Source of the DNA: Xylaria sp. FL1777
Taxonomy: Eukaryota; Ascomycota; Sordariomycetes; Xylariales; Xylariaceae
Assembly: GCA_022578965.1 (NCBI GenBank)
Contig: MU400550.1
Coordinates: 248,001 to 312,000 of the forward strand
Direction of reading: 5' to 3'
Length of the DNA stretch: 64,000 nucleotides
A program made the position numbers and the translations under genes. Of the stretch, positions 22,407 to 35,209 are shown in pieces (within the stretch, counting starts at the first letter, position 1; the number at the start of each line of letters is the position of its first letter). The notes beneath the pieces were generated by a model. It saw only the letters and a list, made by a program, of their open reading frames with translations. It was not told the origin of the DNA and did not search any database.

Positions 22407-25400
22407 GATGAAGATATGGATATGAGATGTCTTTCGCCTCGGGATATCAATCGGTCAAAGGCGATATGATGGCGAGTTTCGCAGCAGCGCCTCGCGGTGT
22501 CTGTGGAGGCTGCGGGCCTCGTTTATCCAACCCGATCTGAAGGGTCTCCAGACGTCTTCGGAGCCTGTGTCGTGAACGTCTACTTATCACTTGATTTGTT
22601 CACATCGATTCGCTAGGCCGAAGACTCTCTCAGCGACATCAGCTTTATCATCAGCAACAAAGCATCTGTCGTCATTCAGACCGTGAGGTAGTTCGAGGCT
22701 TAGACAAGGTCGAAGTCCGCCGGCCACCTCGCTTTGGGGGGCACCCATTTTAAGAAACACACCTGGCCGATGCCGACGCGGATTAAGCACCAGCAGGGCG
22801 GCTGCGGGTTGATCACAGAATTTAGGGTGGTGATATGGTGGAGGCAGGCCAATGAGAGGAGCCGACGTCGAAGTCAGGGAGGACTGTAAGCGCCGAGCCA
22901 TGTTGTGTAAGTGAGGATGGAGGCCACTGTACGGGCGCTTTGCTCTCGGCAGCATGGTCTGCCATCTCGGGATTGGTCTTGTTTTATGGGGCCACGAGTA
23001 TAGATTCGCCAATCGTTGTCTGACGTGCCAGGGCCAAGCCCTCTGGACAGGGATTCCTATTCGCTGGTTGGACCAGCCTCTTGGATAGGTGCTATGATTT
23101 CTTGCCCAAGCGCCCCTCATCCCTTGTAGATGCTCCCGTCCCGGGGGTTCTCGCTTGCCTCATTGGTCCAGTGTGTAAGTACCTACTGCGTATAGCGCAT
23201 TGTAAAGTATCTAGGTACCTAAGTACACATCACTATCAATATACCGGTAGTGTAGAACCTTTCCAAGCGGTTTACGACTTAGCTATTTGTACAATTAAGA
23301 CGAAACCCCTCGAGGCAGCCTTGCGATCCAGCTCTCTCGCACTAATCTATGTGGACGCCCTAAGCTGTAAGTTATTTTATGAGGTGAGCAAGGTTCCATG
23401 TTGAATAAGTTCATTGTTCCAACGTTGCCCACGTATCGGGAGGTTTGTGCAAAAGCAAAAAAGCAGTTTGTGCTGTGCCCCCAATTTCTATAATTAGTCG
23501 CTGATCCTCTTGGGTTGCATAACACAACAGTAGGAGTAGGAAGTCCATTTGATGATGTTGGGAATAGACTTCTGAGGAAAGAGTTGGGTCTTCACTGGCT
23601 GGCATCTCGATGCTGGTGAGGTAAGATGGGCGTGCGAGCATATTTGACAACACTCGAATAAGATCAAGTCAGGCATTGGCAGCCAATGCACTCCATCGCA
23701 CCGACATTTTTGGACTGCGGACTTAGAAGCGGCCCGAAGTATGCCTCGTTGTGACACCACTCGCTGGAGAACCAACTCAATAAATCGGTTAAAAACAGGG
23801 ACAAATAGTGGAATGTTGAAACAGAGGTTGGCTGGCGGGTTGATCATTAGCGGGCCTTCCATAACGTTCTTGATACCTACCTACCCACCTGAGTCAGTGG
23901 CTGCAACGTATGAGTTTCTTCGAGCTATAAAGCTGGGATGCCGATGGTAGCACGTAACTTCTGCGTGCATCTGCGATGATCAGTGTGGGTATAGCATAGG
24001 TATACAACGTACGACTTTCATGTGCCATGATATGCTGCCACGAAATGACCCCTGCTCCCTGTCAATTGCCTGTACAGTGCAGCACAGTATCGTGTCCGTT
24101 AAGCGAGCATCATGGGTGGCCTATAAGGCTTCATGACTGCTAACAAAGATGTTCAATGGGACTTGATAATACTGTAGACTGGGGATGCCAACTTGATCCA
24201 TGTCGAGGCTGATGTGGTTTGAGCTGCGGGCCTGCATGTGAAAATACGCAGTAAGACGTAAGAAAGTGTGTATTATCACATGTTGATTACAAGGTCGGAA
24301 CAGATATATATCATCGCCGAAAAGCTATATGGTTGCGACAGCGTGATAGCGATGATTGATGCTCGCAACAAAGTAGCAAGTAGCATAGAATAACTTATAA
24401 CTTCCGTCACTTAGATCATTATACCCCTTTGTTTTTCAGCCGCGTCTTCTAATAGGATGCCAGACTATCTCGCGGGAATATAAACCAAACCAAACTGACC
24501 GTGTATTTAAGCAAGGTAGTAACTCTACGCACATTCCGGGCTTATACCATAGTTTTGTCTTATACAATCCCGAACACTTTGTCCTGGATGCTAAAGGGCC
24601 TATAGCTATAGCTGTTTATGGTCTACCAGTAGCACACATGCTACCTTAGCTCCCTGTTACGTAATTACCAGCAGAAATAATGGCTGCTTCCCCTTACACT
24701 AAGTATGTCTTGGGAGCCCTGGCATGCATTCGAACTCCCGGATATCTGGTTTTTTTGAGTCAATAGTGGAACTTGTCAATTCAAACTGATTACCTACCTA
24801 CCTATCTCCCCAGCTCACTAAAACTGACTTACTACTTATATAGAGCACATCGTAGCCCGTGATGTGTTGATTGAATCTTGAATGATAGTAGTACTACGTG
24901 TGTTGAGGTATTTTGACTTGTTCAGGTAAACTAATATTGCTTATAGATTACGAATCAAGGCTCTCATAGGGTCTTTAGCCCTGTGAGAATACATAGACCT
25001 ATGTAGTATGCGCTACGATATTGCAATTGATCTTTTGATAATTCGAGCTTCGGAGCACTGCCTCCAGTTTCTAGCTTGTTATTCACTGCAGTCGTCCTCG
25101 TCAATGCTCTAAATTATCTGTTCGTGCGTTACCAAGTGTAACCAGATTGCCTTGAGGTATCTTGGCAACATGCGCGACAACACAATATTATTTACAACAA
25201 TGCGTCAAGTACTTGCCTAAGTAGGCATATTCCGTCATGAGATACCACCGGATTGAAAGTCTTAACCTTATCATAACCGTCACAAGTAAAGTAATTTTCT
25301 TGCTTCCCGCTCGACCGTTCGTGGCAATCCGAGATAAATCTACTCCAGTTTTCATGTTACAGCTGAACTCTTGAAGCTCCTTGTTTCTCAGCCTGACTGG

Positions 25401-28400
25401 TGAAGCCCCATAACGCGACTTGAGTTAGTAATTGCCTGTAGCCTGTCCTCGGACTCGTATCTCACTCTCTCCAATTGTGCGTGCGCTCTGCTCAGTAGGA
25501 TTGGCTGGTCACTTTCCCCCAAAGCGTCCGTAATAGTCCCCCGGAGGGATCGGGACCACCCTGCCCGACTTTCGGTTACAGAGTCTACACTAGTGGGTAG
25601 ACGTGCGCCTTGTGCCAAATTCGATCGCTCTAGACTCAGCGATCGACCGAAGGTTACGGAGCAAGGCAGCCAAGTTCATGTCACACGGCATGTGTTCTAG
25701 ACATGACATACCAAGACTCAACATAATAGGAGTCCCTCGTCGCAAAGTTGCACGCTATAAAAGGCATGTCGACACCGAAATTACACCGTGATGGCCGTGT
25801 TGCCCGTATCACTAGAGAAGGGCTAAGAACAATTCTGGTGTTGCTCTGGGATGGGATTCTGAAAGTCGCATGGCTGTCTCGGGGAGGATGCGAATCCACA
25901 AGCCACGAAAATCAGGTGAGTCGGCTGCGGTACTTCCCTGTCATCTCGCACGTGTATGGCCCGGATGGCCAGGAATTCTGGAGACCCGCTTCCCTATCAA
26001 GTGATTATTGCATGCAGCGTGCTTCTCTACTGCGTATACATTGTTACTACATGGCCTGGTATACATAGTCTACGGCAAAGTCTTTGCTGTACTGTGCTGT
26101 GTATATTCGAAGCGGCAGCATACCTACTTAATATTTCGAGCTTCATATCCATGCTAACCGATTTTTCGCCTCGTGGAAGCGAATTGGAAAGGTGTGCCTT
26201 GCCTGTCTACCCTGTCTGTAGTGTAGGGCGTGCAATTGCTTTGGATGTTACGGATTTCAAATCTTCAAACAGGAGCTGAGCTATCTGGTTTTTTTTCCTA
26301 TTTATTTTATAGTCCGTCGTGTCGACTAGATTGTGAGTCAATAAATAAGTACCTACAGGAGTTCTATAGGTAACTACAATAGTGCTTGCAATTTGTTATA
26401 CAGCCACAAATAAGTCGAGCTTGTTAGTCTGGAGGCAGTTCTAGTAATCTAGTGGATAGTGTACCATATACGTAGTATAATAAGCGCCGGATAATGAGAG
26501 AAAGCGGGCACTGGAGGGCGAGTTTAAACGGTGTCTTAGCTGATAAAAAAGTAATCGGGCACAATAACTCGCCTGTGAATGGGGGAAAAGTGATCAGTAT
26601 GAATCTTGGTAGCCAAGAACTTAAGCGGAATTTGGGCTTGACGGCCTTCGAAGTGTCACTCGGATCTGCCCGACTCTGAGCAGATCATCACAAGCATGTC
26701 ATGGAGGGAGATGCCAAGCTGCCAAGTAGACAAACCACCTACCATGAAGGACGAAAAACTAAAACCAACACTAACACTTAAGTATTCTCCAATCTGGAAG
26801 CAGAGGCTACTGCATTTATATACACGTGTAGTATGTTTATACACACTTGATACGCAATATAGGGCACATATAGCCGCAGAGTAGCCAGGGATATGATTAA
26901 GTGCGGGTGGCACCAAAAATTCCTTTAACCTAAATCCTCTTAGTCAAAGGTCTAGAAGATGTCGATAATGACTTTTCACTAGGTAATGGTACGTATCCGT
27001 CTACGATGACGTCGTCATTACTGCGTACTGCGTATCGGCCATCTCAGTGCAATATCTCATTAGTTTTTGCAAGCCGCCACCCTAACGTTAAGATATGAGC
27101 CGTTCTACTTGAAATCTCTGTCGACGCCTGTCGGGCGAATGGGAGCGCCCACACTATCAGTACAAGTATAGTGTAGGTACATTCAACCACTTCACACGTA
27201 GTGTATACTGAAACCGGCAAGCGACGGCCGATCTTCTCATACATAGCACTGAGTATATACTTTTGTTTACATTAGTGTCTGTGTAGCGTACAGTACACAC
27301 AGACCTTGTTCAGATCTTGTACATATGTAGTAGTGTACACATACGGCGTACTGTATGTGCTTATGTAGATATATAGATATATACTACGGTAGGTATATAA
27401 CTACCGGCGGATCAGTGATCGTCTGTCGTACGAAAACGAACTTCTTCCACGCCAAGACCACGAGCCTGGAACACCTCCCCCAGAAACCCGCAAGGAGAAC
27501 CACTGAAAACGAATTGTTCTCGGGCTGCGATACCGAGTACTCTTTAGTGTACTTTATACGTCGTAGTGTACGCAGTCCGCTACTAAGGTCAGCTCCACTA
27601 GTGCATGCTCAGAACGGACTAACCCGATGAAAATTTAATGCCGACGTCGCTAGAATACCCCACATCTCGCAATATTCCGGCCGGGTTAGGCTTAGCGTGT
27701 TCGTGATTAGCAGGTGGCCCCCCCTGTCATGCCTTGGCTGAACGAGGATCGCCCTTACAACTTTCCCTAAACCACCACCGTCCTGCCAGGATCCGCACTA
27801 CCACTCTGAAGGTTCCAGGTCTGGAACACACGATGTCCTGCAGACCCTGGCGTCTTCATTTCGATTCGGGTACTTCTCACCCTCAGGCTCGCTGGCCAGT
27901 GATAACTGTGCCATCCTTCCTGATATGTCTGATATGTGCGTTTCCATGTTGTCGCTACACTACACGTGAGGCAACACACCACTGTAGGCTCGCACATCTG
28001 TCTCTCTGTCGCTTCTGCTCCGTTCTGCCAGGCATCTGTCATTTGTGAAGACGACGACGACGACGATACTCCCGCTTTCTATGCGTATGCGTATTGCCCA
28101 GGCCGGCGAATCTGTTTGTCCCATGCTTCTCTGCTTCACCACCATCGCCACCACCACCAAGTCTGTCCTGTCCTGGCACTCTGCTGTAACGTGCTCGTCT
28201 CAACGTACCATACCATACCAGACGCAGTACTGCTCTCCTCCACCTCTCCACGTCCCACTACACTACTGTATACTACACCACACCAGAACCACACTACTAC
28301 CTGCTACTGCAGTACAGTACAGTGCAGTACCCTGATCGGCTGATAGACAGACTACCACTGCTTGTCCACTTTTCTGCTGGCCAGTGTTTATACGTTTTCC

Positions 28401-28859
28401 CCTGGCCTCCCATCTTCTGCCGCTCATCTAGCGTAGCTCTATACTCCGTTGCGAAGATAGCCAGCCTTCTTTCTGTCACTGAAGCAGCCTCTGGAAAACT
28501 TGCTGCTCTTCGACTTGCCGTGAGAAGCTGTCAGATCTTCGCAAGTGGATCGAGTTGAACCAAGTCGCCTAGCATCGCACGTCTGTCTCCCTTTGTAGGT
28601 TGGTCGTAGGCGGGGAACATCGCCAACTTCCAGGCTATTATTGCTGTCATTGTTTGCAATAGGAGTAACACCTGACTATTTTTCTGCCGATCAAGCATCG
28701 TCGACCCACCGCTGGGATCTGTCAATGGCCACGGCCAAACAAAACCCTGACCTCTTCAAACCTCCCAGATACGTAGGAACGGACTGTGCCTGGGCTTTGG
28801 AGTCGGGAGTGTGGCGCGTGGTGATCGACCATATATCCGACAACTAGGAAAACCACTTC
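22407..28859. other. Gene-poor region, 6.4 kb, upstream of the histidine kinase
   Basis: No gene that I can support. A 177-codon minus-strand frame (22587-23120) precedes the membrane protein and has no recognisable domain. From 23400 to 27700 the DNA is AT-rich. It holds copies of the TACTGCGTA word (23184, 24245, 26028, 27019, 27026) and TACCTA runs near 23875 and 24790. From about 28040 the sequence becomes pyrimidine-rich with (GAC)n and (CCA)n runs; this is probably the kinase promoter and leader, which ends in an upstream ORF at 28725-28847. Confidence 0.5.
28725..28847 (+). promoter_or_regulatory. Upstream ORF in the histidine kinase leader
   Basis: A 40-codon ORF begins at ATG 28725 and stops at 28847 (TAG), only 12 bases before the main ATG at 28860. 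If it lies in the mature leader, it would force reinitiation or leaky scanning. Whether the transcript includes it is not known. Confidence 0.4.
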
Positions 28860-31800
28860 ATGACTCGAGAAACAAATTATAACGAACCTCATCATCCGGC
28901 AATATTGGGCGACATCTCGACGACGGCTCCCCTTCATCAGAGCTTCCCGTCCGAACCCTCGCCCGTTATTCCATCTGTATTCACTAAAGCGATTCGAGAA
29001 AGCCGATACGTATTCCCTACCGATGCGAATCTACCTCAGGCGGGAAGACCCGGGGAATTTGCGACGGAGATTGGTCATTATGGTTTGATACCTATTGTAG
29101 CCGATGCTCATATACAGAATCAAAGAAAACAGACAACTCATTTGTTAGACGAAGTGGACTCCAAACACAGAGAGATTCCTACTGCTACACAGAGATCGCC
29201 TCGGCTTCAAGCGGTGCAGCCGAAGCGGCTACCAGAAGACGAGGCCGGGGAAAAGGGTGGTAGTCCTCCTGCGAAAAAGCAACGGGTTCGCCTGTCACCG
29301 CCCAGAAAAATTGACCTGAGTAGCTTTACGCGGCCTACCCTACCACCGAAGCTCGTGGACGGACTGACCTCTCCCCTCTTTTTCTCCCATAGACAAAAAC
29401 CACTACTCTCCCGTCCACTCGGCTACACTGGGTTGGAGGCGACGACGATGTTAAAGACAGTGCGAGATGGCACCGAGGTGACAACTCTGAAACTAGCACG
29501 GGGTACTATCAATGCGGCGAGTCCGGCGAGATCTTCAAGTACACCAGGTAGCTGGTCTTCTATTGAAGCAGCCACGCTGAATCGAAGCCCCGACACCCAA
29601 GCTTCTGCTCCGGGCTTACAAGTACTTCAGAGTGTTGGCATCCTAGAGTTGCTCGAACAAGACGATCGACCAACGTTTATTGTTGATAGTTTAAACCCTG
29701 TCAACAATACACCTACCGGCCCCTTCTCAATCCTGTATGCAAACCCTGCGCTTCATGTGTCTGACACCATTCGGCAATTAGTATATGGGGATTTCCATGA
29801 TAATCAAGATGGGAAGATCGAGTTCCTCAACTTCAGAACATGGGTTAAATCGGGCGGCAACGCCACAGAAGGACTAGATGCATTTTTACCATCGTATCAC
29901 TATGGTGGTGTTGACTGGACTTGCTCCACACTCAGAAACAGGTTCCGTTTTGTCAGTGCCAATACAAGTGCTGCGTCAATCGCGCATACTTCTCCCGAGC
30001 CGCTCTTAGAGCGTGAAGCAAGTTTCGAATCACGGAGTCGAGGCTTGACACCAATTGCTCAGCCTCAAACCCCAAGCGATGTTATCATTCACGATCGTGA
30101 TTATTTCGGTGATGTTGGTGAAATGGGTACCGATGGCCAGGCTCAACCAGGCGTTGATAACGATGTAGGAGAACCAATGGCTATTCACCAGTCCCACGGT
30201 TTTATACCCGAAGCTCTCGTGTCACTGCCTCAGCCGTCGTTTGATTGGACTAGGATACCCTTAACCCCTGATTTACCAGACCACATTCATTTTGCCCGTA
30301 CCCGTGACTGGGCTTCCACTCCTCTTGGCCCCATTGAAGAATGGTCGCCGGAGCTGCGTACTATCTCCAATTTGGTCATGGGAAGCCCTCACCCCGCAGC
30401 ACTCTACTGGGGCCGAGAGCTCACGGTGATCTATAACGAGGCTTACGTCGCCATGGCTGGGCGAAAGCATCCGAAGCTGATGGGCTCAAGATACGAGGAT
30501 GCTTGGCCTGAGATTTGGCATGACATTCAACCAATCTTCGAAAGCGCCTGGGAGTCCGGCCAGGCGACGATGAAGAACGACGACCGTTTCGTTTTGCGGC
30601 GCGACGGTTTTGACGAAGAGGCATTCTTCTCCTGGTCCGTTGTACCACTGGTTGGGGAGGACGGAACTGTCGTCGGCCTTTATAATCCCGCCTTTGAGAA
30701 CACGCGACGAAAAATGGCTGAAAGGATGATGCTTACCCTACGTGAAGTTGGAGAAAAGACTGCACTAGCTCGGGATATCAAGAGTTTTTGGAGCCAAGTA
30801 AACAAAGGACTAGAGTATAATGAGGACGATGTGCCATTTAATCTAGTTTACTCTGTTATGGAGGAGCAGGAGAGTGATATTTGCTCCATGCATTCAGGCA
30901 GCTGGATGAACCCACCACAGCTGAATTTAGAGGCATCCCTAGGCGTTCCTCCAGGCCACCCCTGCCTGGTCGAATTTCTGGACTTAAAGACGAGCAATGA
31001 AGGTTTTGCACCATACATGCGAGAATCCATGTCGAATCATGGCAGACCGGTAACCTTATCAGCAGAACAAGGAACTCTGCCCGAAGGCCTTATGGATGGA
31101 TTCGCTTGGCGAGGTGGTGGTGAGCCGTGCCGTTCGATTGTCATATTCCCGGTTCATCCAACAACAGGTAGCGAGAGTGTTGTTGGTTTCATTGTGATGG
31201 GTGTCAATCCCCGACGGCCATATGACGAGGACTATCAGCTCTTTATCAACTTATTATCCAGACAATTGGCGACGTCTCTCGCATCGGTTGTATTGTTTGA
31301 GGAGGAGATCCGACGGGGTCAGCGAGCTGCCCAGATGGCGTTACGAGACCGCCAAGAGCTCACAGAACAATTACACATTCGCACACGGGAAGTCGAAGAA
31401 AGCGAACTCAAATTCACACGAATGGCTGAGTTCGCCCCCGTCGGCATGTTCATAGCCGATCATAAAGGACACATAACCTATTCCAACGACATGTGGTGGG
31501 ACTTGTCTAGACACAATAGGTCTGAAAGTGTCAATAACTGGATGCAAAGTGTCAAAGATGAAGATCGCCCTGCTCTTGAAGTAGTGTGGCGGCAACTCGT
31601 CTCCGAAAAAGTCGCCATCACCCACGAGTTCAGGTTCAAATGCTCTCGCCACGAAGGGGGTATCATAATTGACACGTGGGTGTTGATGAGTGCTTATCCA
31701 GAGAAAGACTCTGAGGGTGGGATCAAAGGCATTTTTGGATGCATCACAAACATATCGCAACAAAAATTGGCCGAGCAAATTCAGATGCAACGTAGGGAAG

Positions 31801-33340
31801 AGGCTGTCGAGCTCAAGCGGCAGCAGGAGAACTTTATTGACATAACAAGTCACGAAATGCGCAATCCGTTGAGTGCAATACTTCAATGTGCGGATGAGAT
31901 AATAGGCACTCTCACCACGTACAACTTTATGATGGAGGGAACCGAGAAGAGCGAGAACCTAAAGCTTGCTCTAGCGGGCTGTCTCGAAGCGGCAAATACT
32001 ATCAGTTTATGTGCAAGCCACCAAAAACGCATCGTCGATGATATTTTGACCCTGTCCAAGTTGGACTCCCAACTCCTCCTTGTTACACCGGTTGATGTAC
32101 AGCCGTTGGCAGTTGTCCAGCGGGTGCTCAAAATGTTTGAAGGGGAACTAAATACAAATGGCATCGAGATGAAATTCCAGGTCAAGAACCGGTACATTGA
32201 CATGGGTATCGATTGGGTGAAACTAGATCCGTCCCGGCTTCTTCAAGTTTTGATTAATTTGATGACCAATGCGATCAAGTTCACGCAATCCCATCCCAAA
32301 AGGTCCATCGTTGTAACACTTGATGCATCCCGTGATATCTCAGAGATAACAGAGTCCGGAGTCACATACTTTCAAAGTGATCGGTCAAATCAAGACGATC
32401 TCACGGACCAACCTGACTGGGGCGCCGGTGAGAAGGTCAATCTTCTTTTCTCGGTCCAGGACACCGGCAGGGGCTTGGATGAGCACGAGAGGAAATTGCT
32501 GTTTCAACGCTTCTCACAAGCAACACCTCGAACCCATGTCCAATATGGAGGGTCTGGACTTGGCCTTTTCATCTCTAGAATTCTAACTGAATTACAAGGC
32601 GGTCAGATCGGCGTAACCTCCCAGAAGGGTGTTGGCAGCACGTTCTCCTTCTACATTAGAAGCCGCAAGATAAATGTGCCACCAGTAGACAAGGCTCTCC
32701 CAGCTGCTCCCCCTCTTACCCGGGCGCCAGGATCCTCTACCACCATTGAAACTCGACAGCCAAAAGCTAGCGCCCGTGACATGCTCAACCGCTCCGCGAA
32801 GACTCCCGGCCCAGAACCAAGATATTCTGAAGACGGCCGGCGATTATTTGACGTTCTTATCGTTGAAGACAACTTGGTCAATCAAAAGGTGCTACAAAGG
32901 TCACTCCGCAATGTCGGCAATAACACCAAGGTAGCAAATCATGGAGGGGAAGCTCTCGAAGTGTTGAAAGAATCGCGCTATTGGCAAGGCAACGAGTCTT
33001 CTGGTGACGATATTTCGATCATTCTAATGGACTTGGAGATGCCCGTCATGGATGGTATGACCTGCGCGCGCAAAATCCGCGAACTTGAACGAGATGGCAT
33101 CATCGTTAGTCATATTCCCATCATTGCTGTAACAGCATATGCACGGCCGGAGCAGATTGAGAATGCAAAGGCCGCGGGAGTGGTAAGCCTAGTGAGCGGG
33201 AAGCTTCACCCTCAACATGCACTAATTATTTTGCATAGGACGACGTTATCTCGAAACCGTTTCGGATACCCGAACTAATTCCCCGGATTGAGCAGTTGGT
33301 TGAGACAACTGCACATTGCGCCGAAACCACCGCGGCTTAA
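28860..33340 (+). CDS. Hybrid histidine kinase (PAS, HisKA, HATPase, receiver)
   Basis: Two exons: 28860-33182 and 33239-33340, giving 1474 residues. The 56-nt intron (GTAAGC to GCATAG) sits just before the last receiver strand, and the join reads AAGVDDVISKPFR. A disordered N-terminal third is followed by PAS-like sequence from about residue 479 (RDWASTPLGPIEEWSPELR, then VIYNEAYVAMAG). A second PAS lies near residue 860 (FAPVGMFIADHKGHITYSND). HisKA carries the phospho-acceptor His998 (DITSHEMRNPLSA). The ATPase shows an N box (NLMTNAIKF), G1 (DTGRGL), F box (LFQRFSQ) and G2 (GGSGLGLF). The receiver shows an acidic pocket (IVEDN), Asp1391 (LMDLEMPVMDG) and Lys1447. All catalytic residues are present. 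It is cytosolic as there is no membrane segment. It would feed a Ypd1-type phosphorelay. I do not assign its fungal HK class. Confidence 0.93.
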
Positions 33341-33906
33341 TCAAGGACCAAGAAACCCTACATCATATTTGGGTGCAAAGCAGAGCATTACCAGCAATTA
33401 TTCAGTACGCGATACATCACACCGTACCACGTCACCCTTGTTGCTAAGCGGATGATTTCATGGGCATCACATCCTGCTAATATCGACCTAGCTCTGAATG
33501 ATTGAGATTTCGTACGGCGTTTTGACCTTTAGGACGGGCACTGGCGCGAGGAGCTAAAAAAATGGGATACATGGCACTCAGTGTGATGATTATCTGGCTT
33601 GGGCATCTATTCATAGAGTATGGACAACGATAGGCGTATTTGGAAGCATAAGCCTACATTCAAATTAGGCTGTTCAGTTTTTAGCATGGCATTTTATGCC
33701 CGCACAGTTCGTGATGGTGTATCAAGGGAAACGACTGTCTTAATGGATTGTGGTCAGGTGAGACGTACATACAAAAACCGTCTTGGATCGACAATAAAGA
33801 TACATTTCTGAATTCATTAAATCCAGTTCTGCCGTAGACACAATGTTTGTGTTCCCGTCGAGACGATGGAAACATGGATGTATGGAGATGGGTGAGCGCC
33901 ATGTGG

Positions 33907-34390
33907 TCAAATGATATTCCTAGTCTTACCTACTAGCATCGCATCGGTCACACTTTGTGTAGCAATTAGTGCAGATAATACGGCGGAGTCCTGCAGAAAT
34001 AAGACACACCTAGCTCTTCCAAGGTTGGCCTTCTCTGGTTCTTTGTGGTTCTCCCTGCTTAGAAATAGCTTTATTAATCGCAAAATGGAGGTTCTCCCGT
34101 TCACTTGGATAGAATTGATGAGCATATGTATGATTCGCTAGACAGCCATGATCGCCGTCATATGGATCGGATCGGGTACCTTGTTGGTTTTTATTTTTTT
34201 CGCGAGGGCTACCCCGGTCCCTATGATGGGAATTTCTTACCTCCGCAGCTGATGTAGCCGTCAGCGTTCCGGTCCGAACAACCAACCCACTCGTCTTTCG
34301 GAGACGCCGCACCACGGATACAAAGACGCCTACAACAAAGACACGCGTTAGGAGTTGCGCCTCTAAACCAGCCATTATATACGGCCACAT
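33907..34390 (-). CDS. Candidate small two-exon gene, unknown product
   Basis: Weakly supported model: exon 1 34390-34241 and exon 2 34137-33907, giving 126 residues. The 103-nt intron has a consensus donor (GAG|GTAAGA) and ends GTCTAG. Exon lengths of 150 and 231 keep phase 0, and the frame closes at a TGA. A second ATG at 34375 would start at MAGLEAQLL. The N-terminal part has a hydrophobic stretch (VFVVGVFVSVV) then a basic turn (RRLRK), like a single-pass anchor. The rest is charged and shows no family I recognise. The intron lacks a clear branch site. It could be chance. Confidence 0.3.
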
Positions 34391-34855
34391 ATTTTGTGTG
34401 ATATAATGTGTATTACTAATGCGAAGGGTTTTTTAAGGTTTCTCCATGCTGAATAATTGCATCATTTTGGTGTCATCAACTGTAAGTAAACATAGAATAG
34501 GTAGGCACAATATATGCTGCCAAGACGGGAGCCAACTCGCTCGGAAATACCCAGGATATGTTACCTACTGCGTACACTAACCTGCATCACCTGTAGCGGG
34601 TGATCGGGTTGATGACTCAAGCCCCCCTTGTTACAGTGCTGCCCTTGTTGTCATTGGCCTGCCAAGTGTCTCCACGATGTGCTGGTAATGTCCAGGTCTC
34701 CAAAGCGCGCAAGGGCATTAAATCCCATCATCTTATCTTTCAATTCGTGCCCCTCCAAGCCTCTAAGCCTTCTTCTTCGATTACCTACGCATTTCCATAC
34801 TGACAGACGGGCTGGATTCTGGAGCAGAAAAAGAGAGAGAGAAAAAGTAAAAGGG

Positions 34856-34878
34856 AAAAAAAAAAAAAAAAAAAAAAA
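34856..34878. repeat. Poly(A) tract, 23 bases
   Basis: An uninterrupted run of 23 A, preceded by an A/G-rich stretch. It could be a retroposition scar or simple slippage; no flanking duplication is evident. Confidence 0.85.
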
Positions 34879-35209
34879 GAGGGAGACCAAAAATACATTG
34901 ACAGCCAACAAAGAAGTCCTAATTCTTATCTAACGCATTAAACGCCTCGCCAGGGGCAGCATACTTGAATTCGACAGGTGATGAGACTAAAGAAGACTTC
35001 TTGGGCGCAAAACTCGTGAAATGGTACTGCTTGGTGGCTCCAAGCCCCCAATCACTAGCAACATCTTTTTCCCCCAACGACCGACCTGTCATCGGACTCC
35101 CGCTCGTAGGTAGCTTGTGCAGTCTTTGGCCGTCTTTGTGATCTCGCGGATTTCATGAGCACCAACACCCTATGACAGTCTGACAGCCTGCCCCCGGCAT
35201 CTTCCCACG

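Larger units (their letters stand above)
33341..35209. other. Intergenic region between histidine kinase and Zn2Cys6 factor
   Basis: Holds the kinase 3' region, a candidate minus-strand two-exon small gene (33907-34390, listed separately), one TACTGCGTA word (34566) and a long poly(A) tract at 34856-34878. The 250 bases before 35210 are C-rich and probably form the transcription factor leader. Confidence 0.5.

Noticed and set aside
22587..23120. Minus-strand frame of 177 codons upstream of the four-helix membrane protein
   Set aside because: Irregular composition (many Trp, His and Pro), no domain, mixed codon third positions and it lies where the neighbour's leader is expected. Probably chance, but it is the longest of its kind.
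24700..24760. Possible tRNA (CATTCGAACTC then a T run)
   Set aside because: No acceptor stem pairing and no A box at the right distance.
25388..25700. Hydrophilic minus-strand frame in a slightly GC-rich patch
   Set aside because: No ATG start, no splice partner found and no recognisable motif.
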